Origin: Holosporaceae bacterium
GTDB lineage: Bacteria > Pseudomonadota > Alphaproteobacteria > UBA7879 > UBA5542
Assembly: GCA_022646525.1 (NCBI GenBank)
Contig: CP060261.1
Span: forward strand, 558,001-622,000
Reading direction: 5' to 3'
DNA: 64,000 bases
Shown here piece after piece: positions 8,546-19,349 of the stretch; position 1 is the first letter of the stretch; each line of letters starts with the position of its first letter. Position numbers and translations under genes: made by a program. Below the pieces are notes generated by a model. It saw only the letters and a list, made by a program, of their open reading frames with translations. It was not told where the DNA came from and did not search any database.

Positions 8546-9286
8546 TTATAAAAAGTCTTTTATAAACAGGCCATAGATGCTTGCTGTTGTTAAGGTGCCC
8601 AGTCCATAGGCAATGTTTTGATATATTCCAGCGGTGGTGAATTTTATAAGTATAATCGACAGCACGAATGGCAGCATGAGGGCAATTACTTGTACATACA
8701 GTGCGCCTCCAAACCACTTCCAGAAAAGCCCTTTTGATATTTTCCAAGACTCTTTAAGCGAGATATTTTCACCCAGTGATGCGGCAGCGGCGATGAAACC
8801 AAACCGAAAGAAAAGATACAGCAGGATACAAATATAGAGGGTTGCAGAAAGCATTATGATTAAAAACTTTCCGTTTACAGGCATAATTTCCAATGGAGAA
8901 ATGCCAGATGTGAGCAATGTTTCTAGATAATTGGAGAGGCTTGAAAATGAAAGTATAAGTAAAAGGAATATGAGTAGAGGGATAAGGATAATAGCGACAT
9001 AGACTAGAAGTAGTTGAACACTTTTTTGTAGATAGAGCTTTTCTATCTTTCCAAGAGAAAAAAAGTTTACTTTCTGGTTCCTTTCATGAAATTGAACCCA
9101 CTTTGGTTTGCCGTAAGCCTCCAAAATAATTTGGAGAATCAATAAGATCGCAAGCGCCCCAGAGCTGTCAAAATAGTTGGTAGAAAAAGTAATAATCATG
9201 AGAGGCCAGAAGCATTTCAGGGCCGTGGCTAGATGCTTTGCAGCAAAGATAATAAGGGAATTAAAGTGGCTTAGCGACTGTTTCAT
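8546..9286 (-). CDS. multi-pass membrane protein (paralogue 2 of a tandem pair)
   Basis: This intact 246-residue protein has about six hydrophobic segments. PKWVQFHERN and RFGFIAAAASLGENISLKESWKISKG match the downstream paralogue closely, whereas the membrane segments have diverged. It lies 68 bases upstream of that gene on the same strand. Base composition is more AT-rich than the paralogue's. No function can be named. Confidence 0.7.
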   Translation of the reverse strand: MKQSLSHFNSLIIFAAKHLATALKCFWPLMIITFSTNYFDSSGALAILLILQIILEAYGKPKWVQFHERNQKVNFFSLGKIEKLYLQKSVQLLLVYVAIILIPLLIFLLLILSFSSLSNYLETLLTSGISPLEIMPVNGKFLIIMLSATLYICILLYLFFRFGFIAAAASLGENISLKESWKISKGLFWKWFGGALYVQVIALMLPFVLSIILIKFTTAGIYQNIAYGLGTLTTASIYGLFIKDFL

Positions 9287-9307
9287 AACTTCATATTATC
9301 AGAATTA

Positions 9308-9384
9308 TGGTGGGCCTGGTAGGACTCGAACCTACGACAGCACCGTTATGAGCGGTGAGTTCTAACCAACTGAACTACAGGCCC
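9308..9384 (-). tRNA. tRNA with CAU anticodon (elongator Met or Ile2)
   Basis: A 77-base cloverleaf reads on the minus strand: acceptor GGGCCTG pairs perfectly with CAGGCCC, the T-arm is GTAGG-TTCGAGT-CCTAC, the anticodon loop CTCATAA sits on a CCG.../CGG stem, and CCA is encoded. The initiator tRNA is unlikely because the first acceptor pair is G-C. A CAU anticodon leaves Met or lysidine-modified Ile open. The G-rich acceptor resembles Ile tRNAs, but I cannot settle this by eye. Confidence 0.9.
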
Positions 9385-9767
9385 TCTAGGGAATAACACT
9401 TGTAGAATTTATCTGATATGCCTCTAACGTCAAGGAAAAACTTATTTTGCCGTTGTTGTTTTAGGGCTTGTTGACAACGTCAATGAATCAGCCTAGGCTG
9501 ATAAACACTATGTATTCAAAATTTATGAAAAAAAAGTTGGCGATTGAAAAGTTGGTGGTGGGCGAACGCCTAACCCTCCTTTAACCGTAATTTTTTAAAC
9601 ATAATTTTTGAGATACAATGTTCTCGTTTAAAACAAACAAAATTTTCTACTCTTTCTTTTTTTGGTGGCGCGCCCTGCGCTGAAACCTTCTGATATCACA
9701 TATTCAAATTATTTAAGCTGCAATATGCATGCGGCCCTTGTTTTTTAATTCAATATTTAGAGAGAAA
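9385..9767. other. intergenic region with two palindromes
   Basis: No gene seen. It separates the minus-strand tRNA from the rightward ABC operon. It holds TTGAC-AAC-GTCAA (9471-9483) and, four bases on, the perfect 16-bp palindrome ATCAGCCTAGGCTGAT (9487-9502). These could be operator sites for either flanking transcript. Confidence 0.5.
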
Positions 9768-10714
9768 ATGAAATATTTAAAACATCTATTTTTAGCAGTA
9801 ATCTTTTTAACCCACACCCCAATGGCAGGCCCAGCCCCTAAAAAGGTGGTGATTGTTTTGCCGATGGCCCATCAAGCCCTTGATGCAATTGTGTCGGGGT
9901 TTTCGAAGCGTTTGACAGAGCTGATGCCTGGGCAAGTTATGATTCGTGTAGAAAACGCAATGGGTGACCCAACGATACAGCAATCTATTCTGAAAAAGCT
10001 TAATCAACAGAAGGTTGACTTGGTTGTGCCCGTTTCAACCCAAACAGCATTAATGGCCGCACAGCAGATTAAAGGCCGAAAGATGGTAAGCCTTGCAGCG
10101 ATGTATTCAGAGAAGGAGCGGCGGCAAGCAGGCATTACAGGTGTGCTTGATGAAGTGCCCATTCAGAAATTGCTTCAGTTTTATAGGAAAATTCTACCCC
10201 AGTTAAGCCACCTGACACTGGTGTGTAGTGACAGTGACAAGGTGCAGAAAGAGGCCGCAGAAGCTATAATAGAAGCAGAAAAAATGGGTATTCAATTAAA
10301 GGTGCTAACTGTTCATACCCGAAGTGACTTGTATGCCTTATAAAAAAAAATCGGCCGAAATAAGGGGCCCGTGTTTATTTTGAAAGATAACATGGTGGCC
10401 AGTGGCATTGCGGGGCTTTTACGTACTGCTTCAAACCAGAAAAAACTGGTTTTATCGTCTGATGAAGGCACTGTTTCTGAGGGGGTGCCCATTGGCCTTG
10501 GGGTGATTGAATCTGATATCGGTGTTGAAGGGCAGGGCTTGCCCACCGTGTTCTGAGCGGAGAAAAAATAGAAGAGATACCCCTGCAGCGCATTGAAAAA
10601 ATTCATGTCTTTATTCATGGGCCTGCCTTAAAAGAAGTGGGTATTGACTTAAAGGCCGTTCAACATGCAGCAAAAGACTTAGGGTATGTTTTTGAAAGTG
10701 CGGGGGTAAAATGA
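9768..10714 (+). CDS. ABC transporter substrate-binding protein (ABC_sub_bind family)
   Basis: About 315 residues after joining breaks near 10340 and 10550. The N-terminus MKYLKHLFLAVIFLTHTPMA is a signal peptide, followed by KKVVIVLPMAHQALDAIVSGF, the opening strand-helix of a type I periplasmic binding fold. Later elements include VDLVVPVSTQTAL and an LKEVGIDLKAVQHAAKDLGY end. The ABC_sub_bind family is linked to aromatic amino acid and similar importers (TrpXYZ type) with a permease and ATPase as here. The stop overlaps the permease start (ATGA), indicating coupling. The ligand is not shown by the sequence. Confidence 0.75.
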
Positions 10715-11602
10715 TTTTTTCAAGTATCGAGCAAACGCTTGGACTATTCCCCTTAATCTTAGGCATGTATTTTAGCTATCGCATTTTGCGGCTGACAGAT
10801 TTGACGGTGGACGGCACGTTTGTGCTGGGGCGGCTCTTTATGGCCGCCTGCTAACCTGTGGGTGTGGCTATACAGTGGCCGTGCTGGGGGCTTTGGTAGG
10901 AGGTGCCTTGGTAGGCTTGTTTGTGGCACTGATTCAGCGGCACGATCGCATGGATGCCTTGTTGGCTAGTATTGTCACTTTATTGATGCTTTACAGCGTG
11001 AACTTTCAAGTGATGGGAAAGCCCAATTTAAACTTAATGCGGTTTGATGTGTTTTCTTTACTGTTCGGGGTTCTAAAACTGAAGGCTCTTTTATCAGCTT
11101 AATGGTGGTTTCTGGCTTATTAATGGCAGGAATTATGGTGTTGCTGCGCTTGCCTGTAGGCACGGTGTTTCGGGCTTTTGGTGCCGATAAAATCTTCTGG
11201 CACGATTTAATCGAAAACCCTGAGGTTTACCGATCGGTTGGCCTTGCCCTAAGTAATTGTTTGGCAGCATTTTGTGGGGTCATTTATGCCACCGTAAATG
11301 GTTATGCCGATATGAATATGGGGTGGGTATTGCCTTAACGGGTATTGGTGCGGTGGTGATTGGCAAACACTTAGTGGCTTTTCTTAACATAGTTAAAGAT
11401 AGAAAAATGAAAGGCGTTTCTTTTTTGCCTTCAACAGGAATTGATTTGATGGGGTGTTTTTAGGTCTACTTTTTATTTTTTGCTGATAAACGGATTGTTG
11501 ATTCTTGATATCAACCCCATCAATTTAAAATTGTTTTTGGGTATTTTATTGATTGGTGCTTTGGGCGTGCAAGCAAATAAGAAACGGAGGCCTTCATGTT
11601 GA
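10711..11602 (+). CDS. ABC transporter permease (BPD_transp_2/TrpY type)
   Basis: About 297 residues in at least four frame segments (breaks near 10840, 11080, 11325 and 11460). The start MIFSSIEQTLGLFPLILGMYFSYR leads to ILRLTDLTVDGTFVLG, a motif of permeases that pair with ABC_sub_bind proteins. Then follow ALVGGALVGLFVALIQ and GTVFRAFGADK, and an end in a hydrophobic span plus NKKRRPSC. It has about eight membrane spans. The start overlaps the preceding gene's stop and the end overlaps the ATPase start, so the three genes are one operon. Confidence 0.75.
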
Positions 11603-12305
11603 TCGCACAGTTAAATAAAATTTCTGTCAAATTTTCTGAAAGTGTACTGCCTGTTTTAGAGGATGTTTCCCATCTATAGAGGCAGGTGAATTTATTATTC
11701 TATTAGGCAGTAATGGATCAGGGAAAAGCTCTTTGCTTAAAGTTTTGATGGGGGATGTGTGCCCTATAAAGGGGCGTTTTGATATCGCTTCGCGGTGTCA
11801 ACGCCGGTATCTTGGTCAAAGCACAAAAGAAAGCCTTTTTCATGCCTTAACAGTTTATGAAAATATTGTATTGCATGCGCAGGCAGAAGGGGCATCGTTG
11901 TGGAAGGGAATTTCTGACACACAGATCGCTTATTACAAAGATTACCTGAAGGCATTTCATCGTCACTTGCCCGGCCGTCTTTCGCACCCTGTGGGCACAC
12001 TGTCGGGGGGCGAGCGCCAGTCTCTAGTCCTTGCGTTGGCCCTGCACAGCCAGCCTGATTTATTTTTGATTGATGAGCATACAAGTGCTCTTGATCCAAA
12101 GTCAGCCACTGCATTGATGGAGTTGACGAATGAATTTATTCAGGCATCACCTGTCACAACTGTTATGACAACCCACGACATCAACCATGCACTCACATAT
12201 GGCACACGAATTATTGCATTGAAAGGCGGTAAAGTTGTGTTGGATGTAAAAGAGGACCAAAAGAAAAAGTGCACCCGGCAAGATCTTCTGGCACTTTATG
12301 GATAA
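11596..12305 (+). CDS. ABC transporter ATPase of the importer operon
   Basis: About 236 residues; one frame break near 11670 splits the first 25 codons from the rest. It starts at the ATG at 11596, with a ribosome-binding site (CGGAGG) inside the end of the permease gene. Walker A is GSNGSGKSS, the signature LSGGERQSL, and Walker B is LFLIDEHTSALD with His in place of the usual Pro. The switch His lies in TTHDINHAL. It powers the permease encoded just upstream. A terminator follows. Confidence 0.85.
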
Positions 12306-12308
12306 TAA

Positions 12309-12347
12309 AAAGTCCCGCAGGTTTTATTTCTTGCGGGACTTTGATTT
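12309..12347. terminator. bidirectional rho-independent terminator
   Basis: An 11-bp stem AAAGTCCCGCA / TGCGGGACTTT surrounds a 12-base loop, with A-rich sequence on the left and T-rich sequence on the right. It sits between the ends of the convergent ABC ATPase and rpoD genes and can serve both. Confidence 0.85.
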
Positions 12348-14390
12348 TTATTCTTTCGCTGGGTTGTTGAGGTCACCCTCGATGAAGCTTTTAAGCTTTT
12401 TCGACCGGCTTGGGTGTTTCAACTTCCGCAGCGCTTTGGCTTCGATTTGACGAATTCTCTCGCGTGTCACAGAGAACTGTTGCCCCACTTCCTCAAGGGT
12501 GTGATCTGTGTTCATTCCAATACCGAACCGCATGCGCAGGACCCGCTCTTCACGTGGCGTCAATGACGACAAAACACGTGTTGTTGTTTCACGCAGGTTT
12601 GATTGAATGGCCGCATCGATAGGAATGATCGAGTTTTTATCTTCAATGAAGTCACCCAAGTGGCTGTCTTCTTCATCCCCGATGGGGGTTTCCAAACTGA
12701 TGGGCTCTTTTGCAATTTTCAATACCTTGCGCACTTTTTCAAGGGGCATAGCAAGTGCTTCAGATAATTCTTCTGGGGTTGGTTCGCGGCCTGTTTCGTG
12801 CAACATTTGGCGAGACGTACGCACCAATTTATTAATGGTTTCAATCATATGCACGGGGATACGAATCGTACGGGCTTGGTCGGCAATTGACCGTGTGATT
12901 GCCTGACGAATCCACCACGTGGCATAGGTTGAAAATTTATATCCGCGACGGTATTCGAATTTATCAACGGCCTTCATCAAGCCAATGTTGCCTTCTTGAA
13001 TAAGGTCAAGGAATTGCAATCCACGGTTTGTATATTTCTTCGCAATGGAAATCACCAAACGGAGGTTTGCTTCAATCATTTCTGTTTTCGCCCGGCTGGC
13101 TTGGCGTGCGCCTTTTTGGACGGTGCCCACCATTTTTTTGAAATCAAGGAAGGTGAGTTTCAAAATTTGAGGAACTTCTTGAATTTTTTCAAGCGCCTCT
13201 TGAACAGCTGCTTTTTCAGCGAAAGCTTTCCACTTTTTATCTTTAGCCAATGTCTTCAGCCACAAAGTGTTCAGTTCAGCACCATTGTAAACCTTCATGA
13301 AAGAGTCGCGGTCAAGGCCGGCAGATTCAGCTTCTTTTAGAAGGGTGGTTTCGTTTTTTGTAACTGTTTTGTTGAACTCTTGAAGTTCAACAGTCAGTTC
13401 ATCGATGCGCGTGTTATTCAGGCGCAGCTCTTGCACATAACCAACAATTTCATTTTTAGCGGCTTCATAGTCTTTTACTGTTTTTTCCGCAGGCGCTTTG
13501 CCTGTTTTAGCACACGTTAGTTTTTCTGTGCGCCATTTTTTCATCTTTGTGTCGAGCTTTTTGATTTTGCCAAACAGCTCAAGAGATTTGGGAAGAAGGG
13601 CTTCTTCCATAGCCGCAATTGATGATACAGCAGATTCATCTGAATCATCTTCTTTTGATGCATCGTCAGATTCATCATCTTCAGCTGTGTCTTCATCGTC
13701 TTCGTCTGTATCTTCACCTTTAGCATCAGATGCGGTGGCATCGCCTTCTTTAGGCGTATCGCCTTCGCCAGACTGTTCGAAATCCATGCTTTCTTCGTAA
13801 GGCGTTTCAAGCGAGATGATGTCGCGCAAGAAAATATCGCCTTTTTCAAGTGCTTGCGCCCATTCGAGAATCAGGGAAATGGTGCGGGGGCTGCTGTAAA
13901 GGGCCTCTGCCAACATTTCTTTGCCGCTTTCAATACGCTTTGCAATTTCAATTTCGCCTTCACGTGACAATAGCTCGACAGAGCCCATTTCACGCAAGTA
14001 CATGCGCACAGGGGTCGTCGGTGCGGCCACCAAGGTCGCCCGCAGAAATGGTTGTTTCGTTGCCGCTTTCTTCATTTGATTCTTCGTCGTCCGGTTCTTC
14101 TGTGACACGGGATGACGGACGTACGCTATCAGGATCGATATCTTGATCACCATCTTCAGATGTTACATCAACACCCATATCAGCAAAGGTTTCAAGGATG
14201 GATTCCATGATATCGCTATCGGCTTTTTTGCCTTTGCCAATAATTTTTGTAATTTCTTTTTGTGTAACAAAACCACGTTCTTTAAGCTTGTTCAATCAGC
14301 TTTTTAAGATCAGCTTCGATCTTTTCGGGCGAAGGACCAGCTTCGCTGACGGTAGAAATTTTTCGGATGTTGAATTTTTATTTTACTCAT
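12348..14390 (-). CDS. rpoD: RNA polymerase primary sigma factor (sigma-70)
   Basis: About 680 residues when joined. Region 1.1 begins at 14390 (MSKIK...) and runs in other frames until about 14030; breaks lie near 14370 (lost A), 14293 (extra T) and 14030. From there the frame is clean: region 1.2 ([20 protein letters not shown]), an acidic Asp/Glu/Ser-rich insert at about 130-175 of that frame, region 2.4 ([12 protein letters not shown]), region 3, and region 4.2 ([12 protein letters not shown], then [16 protein letters not shown]). This is the housekeeping sigma factor that directs core polymerase to most promoters. It lies downstream of yqeY-dnaG, the classic macromolecular-synthesis block. 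The N-terminal breaks are surely errors, since the gene is essential. Confidence 0.95.
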
Positions 14391-14518
14391 TTTTCACCTG
14401 TCGTTAACAATGACCACGAATCCTAACATAGTTTAAAAGGCCTCAAATGTCTTTTTTGTCATCCCCATGGGCGAATGCTTCTTTCAAACTTTTAAAAGCG
14501 TTGCCATTCTTCAGGGTG

Positions 14519-16201
14519 TTAGAGACGACTTAATCTTTCTTTGGCTGCTTTTAGATCTGCAGCGACAAAAGGTGTGACTGATAAGCATCTAAAACTTGAT
14601 GCCATGCCTGGGTAATGGCTGCCGTATCTTTCCCTTCAAGGAAAGGGGCGTGCACGCGAAGTGCTGAAACTTGCATCGTTTCCAGGGGCTCTTTGAGACC
14701 ACTTTCTTCTAGATAGGTATGAATATGCTCTGTTTCAAGGGGGAAAACCTTCAGATAAATAATTTAATAAAGCCGTGCTTATTTTCTGATGCGGTGGGTG
14801 GCTGAAGTTAATTTGTACAAGCGCTTCTTCTAGTTGGGGCAGCAGGGCTGGGTGGGCAATGGGTGTACCCAACAAGATGCTTTCTTGAATCAGCAGTCGA
14901 TTCAGTTTATGCCCACTTTTTTAACGGGGCCTTGCTTTGTGCACGCACGTTCCATCGAAATAGACGGTCTTTAAATTCTTTCTGGTAATAGGCACGAACT
15001 TTTGTGTCTTGAATGGTGTGTACGAGACGCTCTAATTTTTGTTCAACAAGAGCTTTGCTTTCAGGGGTGTGGGTTTGTGCAGTGCCCACACTGACGTTCC
15101 AAATCATTTGAGACAGAGGTACGGCGTTTTTAAAAGATCTTTAAATTTTTTCAAGGCCGTTTTTTTTGAATAAAGGTATCGGGGTCTTCTTTATAGGGTA
15201 AAAATGCAAAAGAAAGAGTTTGCCCGGGTTTCAAAAGGGGAGAGCACGTTCTGCTGCACGAAGGGCGGCACGTTCACCTGCTTGATCGCCATCAAAGCAA
15301 ACAATGGGGGTGGAACTAAGGCGCCATAAAGATTGAATGTGGTGCTCGGTCATGGCGGTGCCAAGGGGGGCCACAACCCGTTCATATTTTTTTCTCTTAG
15401 GCTGATGGCATCCATATACCCTTCAACCACCAATAGGGGCCAATCTTTTGAGAGGATGCTTGTGCTTCTGCCCAGTTATAAAGAATGTGCCCTTTGTGAA
15501 AGATGGGGTTTCTGGCGAGTTTAAATATTTTGGTTCACCTGGGTCGAGAAGGCGGCCCCCAAAGGCAACAACACGCCCACGGCGATCGGTAATGGGGAAC
15601 ATGATGCGCCCCCTGAACTTATCGTATGTACTGCCATCATCACGGGTGCTGACAAGCCCTGCTGTTTGGATGTCGGCATCTGAAAAGCCTTCTTTTTCAA
15701 AAACTGGGTTAATCGCTGCCGGTCAGCAGGGCCCATCCCATTTGAAATTTATCTAATGTGGGGCAGTAAGGTGCCGTTCTTTCATTAAATAGTCACGGGC
15801 ACGTTCCCTGCAACTGATTTTAAGTTTTCTACAAAATAGACCGTTGCTTTTTCGCAAATGGCATAAAGTGTTTCATGGGCATTACGTTCTTTTTGCAGAC
15901 ATGGGGTTCACTTCTTTAGGAAGCGTGACGCCAGCGATTTCAGCGGCTGCTTTCACTGCTTCAATAAAAGTGTAATGATTTTGAAACATCAAAAATCAAA
16001 GACTGATCCATGCTTGCCGCACCCAAAACAGTGGTAAAACCCTTTGGCATTGTTCACCGTAAAAGAAGGTGTTTTTTTTTTTTTAATGGGGCAAAGCCCG
16101 TGGTATTCATGCCCACGCTTTTTGAGTTGAACGTTTTTGCCCACAATGTCAGAGAGGGCGATACGTTCTCTAATTTGGTCAAGCAAGGGTTGGTTGTACA
16201 T
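14519..16201 (-). CDS. dnaG: DNA primase
   Basis: Heavily frame-broken but clear by segments. The first 70 residues (MYNQPLLDQIRERIALSDIVG...) hold the CHC2 zinc-finger: CPIKKKKTPSFTV and FYHCFGCGKHG, which binds template DNA. Around 15540-15640 the frame reads DKFRGRIMFPITDRRGRVVAFGGR, the catalytic-core motif next to the Toprim domain. The C-terminal helical part (about 14600-15100) would contact DnaB helicase; the end (about 14519) is inferred from an LKAAKERLSRL tail. At least six breaks occur, many next to runs of T or G. It makes the RNA primers for replication. It lies four bases downstream of yqeY. Confidence 0.9.
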
Positions 16202-16205
16202 AAGA

Positions 16206-16661
16206 TTACGTTAAAAGTTGTTTCACCATTTGGGACGCTTTTCCAAAGTCCATTTGCCCAGCATACTGATCTTTTAAAGCGGCCATGACTTTGCCCATGT
16301 CTTTGGGAGAGGTGACCTTTAAGTCATCAATTAGGGTTTGAATGGCACTTTTAATGGCGCCTTCATCCATTTGCTTGGGTAAGAAACTTTCAATGACTTG
16401 TATTTCTGTTGTTTCTTTTTGCACAAGGTCGTCACGTCCTGCTTTTTCAAACATCTGAATGCTTTCTTTGCGCTGCTTTACCATTGTTTGCAGCAGTTGC
16501 AGAATTTGTGTGTCTGAAAGGCTGTCTTGCCCGCCACTGGTGCGACCATCGATATCTTTTTGTTTTATGTTGGCCAAAATTAGCCGGATGGTTAAAAGTT
16601 TTTCTTTGTCACCGGCTTTCATCGCCTCTTTCATGGCGGTGTTCAGTTGATTCCTAAGCAT
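16206..16661 (-). CDS. yqeY: GatB/YqeY-domain protein
   Basis: An intact 151-residue protein. It opens MLRNQLNTAMKEAMKAGDKEKLLTIRLILANIKQKDID and has the FLPKQMDEGAI stretch and a closing KASQMVKQLL helix, all standard for YqeY. The family resembles the tail domain of the GatB amidotransferase subunit and is thought to bind tRNA-like partners, with no firmly known reaction. It is the first gene of the yqeY-dnaG-rpoD block, four bases from dnaG. Confidence 0.9.
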   Translation of the reverse strand: MLRNQLNTAMKEAMKAGDKEKLLTIRLILANIKQKDIDGRTSGGQDSLSDTQILQLLQTMVKQRKESIQMFEKAGRDDLVQKETTEIQVIESFLPKQMDEGAIKSAIQTLIDDLKVTSPKDMGKVMAALKDQYAGQMDFGKASQMVKQLLT

Positions 16662-16682
16662 GGTATCCTTCGTTTATGAATG

Positions 16683-18630
16683 TTAAATCATATTGAGATA
16701 GCGCGACGTCTTTCGAAGACGTGCTGCATAAATGTATAGCAATTCCGTAATGCGTTGTACGTAGCCACGGGTTTCACCATAGGGAATGCTTTCAATCCAG
16801 TCAATCGTATCTACTTTTTTTGTACCAGGATCACCAAAAGTTTCTAACCATTCTTTGTCTTTATGGGGCCCTGCGTTATAGGCTGCAAGCGCAAGAATAT
16901 AGTTTCCTTTAAATCTTTCAATGACTTCTGATAGATAGCTGGTGCCAATGTTAATATTTTTTTGGGGGTTGTGTGTCAGTTCTTTTTTTTGCAAACGAAT
17001 ACCCATTTGTCGGGCTTTAATACGTGCCGTTGGGTACATCAACTGCATAAAGCCGCGTGCGCCTGCCCCACTGATCGAGCGGCTGTTAAAGTTGCTTTCT
17101 TGACGAATAACAGAGTGCACCAATATAGGGTCGATGTGTTTCTTCTTTAACATGCGGTGGTTTAAGTGAAGTGTTGGGTAGGCGTGCTCGGTTAAAATGG
17201 CTTGTTTTTGCCCCCCATATTTTGCCAGGATGACGGCCAAATGCTCCATATTCAGTTGATAGGAAAGCGCCACAAGGTAGGCCCCAATACGCCCCTTACT
17301 GTTTTGCACAAGGTATAGCAGTATACGCTCACGCTCGGCCGTAAAGCCATAGGGTGTGAGGAGTTTTATAACGCTGAGTAAATGCTGTTGATGCGGTGCA
17401 AGGGGTACGGAAGACACCTTTTTTTCCAACTTTATATTGATGGGGCGGTTTTGTTTTTTAAGACATAGTTGCCCATAATAAGTGTGGGCGTGTTGCCCCC
17501 CTTTTTTATACCAGTCGGCCGCCTTTTTCTTATTTTTATCGGTTTCTGATGCGCGACCTGCCCAGTACGCCATCTTAGATACACTGATGGGGGTTGAAAC
17601 ATAGTGATATAGTTTTTCAAAGCGGTCGTGGGCTGTTTTATATTGCTTTAAGTGGCGCAACTCAACCCAAGCCCGGAACCATTCACCTTCGGCAAAATCA
17701 ACTTTTGAAGGCAAGCGTTTGATATCAACAGGGTATTGATCACATACCGAAACGGCTTGCTTGTATTTTTTTTCAGCGGCAAAGTTCCTTGAAAAGTGGT
17801 TTCTGTATCTAAGAATTAAGTCAGGATGATCTTTAAAGGTGCCTAATTTTATGGCTTCATCAAAAATTTGAAGGGCCTCTTCATCTTCTCCTTTGCGGAC
17901 GAGCCATCGAAGTCGCTGAAATACAAGGCCAGGATACTGTTTATAACATTTCGGTACCCGCACCCAAACCATGTGAAACTTGCTTTTTCGGCGAATCAAC
18001 TTCAGAGCATAGTCAATGACATCTTGACACTGTTGGGATACAAACCCTTTCATATGCTTCAGGCCGTAATAGTTGCCGTCGAGAAGCAATCGATTAAGAC
18101 GCAGTCGGTAACTTTCAGAAGATAGATGTTTTCGAAACAACTGGTGAAACGTATCTTCATCTTTGGGCTTAAAGTTGGTGCGAATCCAAATGGCTTCGAG
18201 GCGCTTTTTCTTTTGTTCGGGGGAAGTGTTTTTGTCCAATAGCTGTGCATGGATAAGTGCTCCTTTTGATGTAAGGGGTGTATCTTTTAAAATAAGCCTG
18301 TATTTTTTTTTTGGTGTTTTTTTTCGTGATGGCTTCTTCAGCGGCTTCTTGCAACTTGGCACGATCTGGCCAGTGGGGGTTTTCTTTTAAAAAACAATAC
18401 AATGGCGTCGAAGTCGCCGTGGCCCCGCAAAAAAGTGAGCCAAGAAAGTGTTTTGTGCACCAAGGGGCAGCGATTTTAGGGGGCAAAAGGGGAGGATTAT
18501 TTTTCCTTAAGGCCTCTTTCCCTTGGGCCATATAGCTGGTGCACGACCCAGCAGGCGCTTGTTCGACCGTATTATGGAAAACAAAAGAGGTGAGGCTCAA
18601 TAGCGTAACAAGGCCTAAAATATAGTTCAT
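16683..18630 (-). CDS. soluble lytic murein transglycosylase (Slt70-like)
   Basis: About 650 residues. The signal peptide MNYILGLVTLLSLTSFVFH starts at 18630; a break near 18310-18330 in a T/A-rich run joins it to the rest. The middle is the all-helical superhelical ring (TPR-like repeats). The C-terminal transglycosylase domain holds the catalytic Glu in RQESNFNSRSISGAGARGFM, with AAYNAGPH and YGETRGYVQRITELL motifs. It cleaves the MurNAc-GlcNAc bond in the periplasm, forming anhydro-MurNAc ends. Convergent neighbours are absent: yqeY follows on the same strand 21 bases downstream. Confidence 0.9.
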
Positions 18631-18757
18631 TTTTATATGATACCTTTTTTACAAGTTTAGAGAATCTATGAATTTTGAGCAATCTTGAAGTGGGCATAAC
18701 ATTGCTTTTACGTGCAACTTTATTGCCAGAATATCTTTCAAGTGGTAAATTTTGAGT

Positions 18758-19347
18758 ATGAAACAAATATACCTTGCCACTTTGTTGACGACAGTTGCCT
18801 CAATCTCTTTTGCTGATATGGCCACTGTGGGCAATTTTAAGGATTTATGCAGGCCCGCTTGCCGCTTATGGAAAGGCCCGCATGGGGGTGAATAACCAGC
18901 GTTATAAAAAAACCCGCCTTATGGCAGGGGGATGATAGGTATGGCCACGTGTTTCAAGAAAAGGGCTTTATCTAGGAAATGAATGGGCCCTGATATCAGA
19001 TACTTTTTCAGAAAAAAAGATGATCAACGGTTAGAGAAAATAGGCCATCTTGAAACATTGATTCGCTTTGGTGAAATTATCGAGAATAACTTTTTGCCGT
19101 ATGCTGCGGTTGGTGGCTTTTATGGACGCTATAAGTTGAAGTCAGATACCCTGAATCGCAGATTTCATATGAGTGGATGGATTGGTGAGGTGGGCGTGAT
19201 GCTTTTGTGCGCCCTAATATTACGATCAGATCATCGATTCGTTATCAACGCGGTCTTCGTGTTTATGGTGGGAAAGACCAAATCCGCGTTCAGAAGAAAC
19301 CCCAAGGGGTTCTTCTGAAAGTCGGTATTTCTTATATCTTTAATTAA
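18758..19347 (+). CDS. outer-membrane beta-barrel protein, frame-broken
   Basis: The start MKQIYLATLLTTVASISFA is a signal peptide. After it the frame changes at least three times (near 18845, 18975 and 19200), and the pieces read as barrel strands: LPYAAVGGFYGRY, HMSGWIGEVGVD, ITIRSSIRYQRGLRVYGG, with a final strand VLLKVGISYIFN. About 195 residues when joined, like a six- to eight-strand opacity-type barrel. It may be truly intact or partly decayed; the breaks are too many to tell. It converges on the secreted gene at 19350. Confidence 0.55.
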
Positions 19348-19349
19348 TT

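Noticed and set aside
13498..13800. Plus-strand Ser-rich frame of 100 codons inside rpoD
   Set aside because: It is the antisense of the Asp/Glu-rich insert of sigma-70 and has no independent features.
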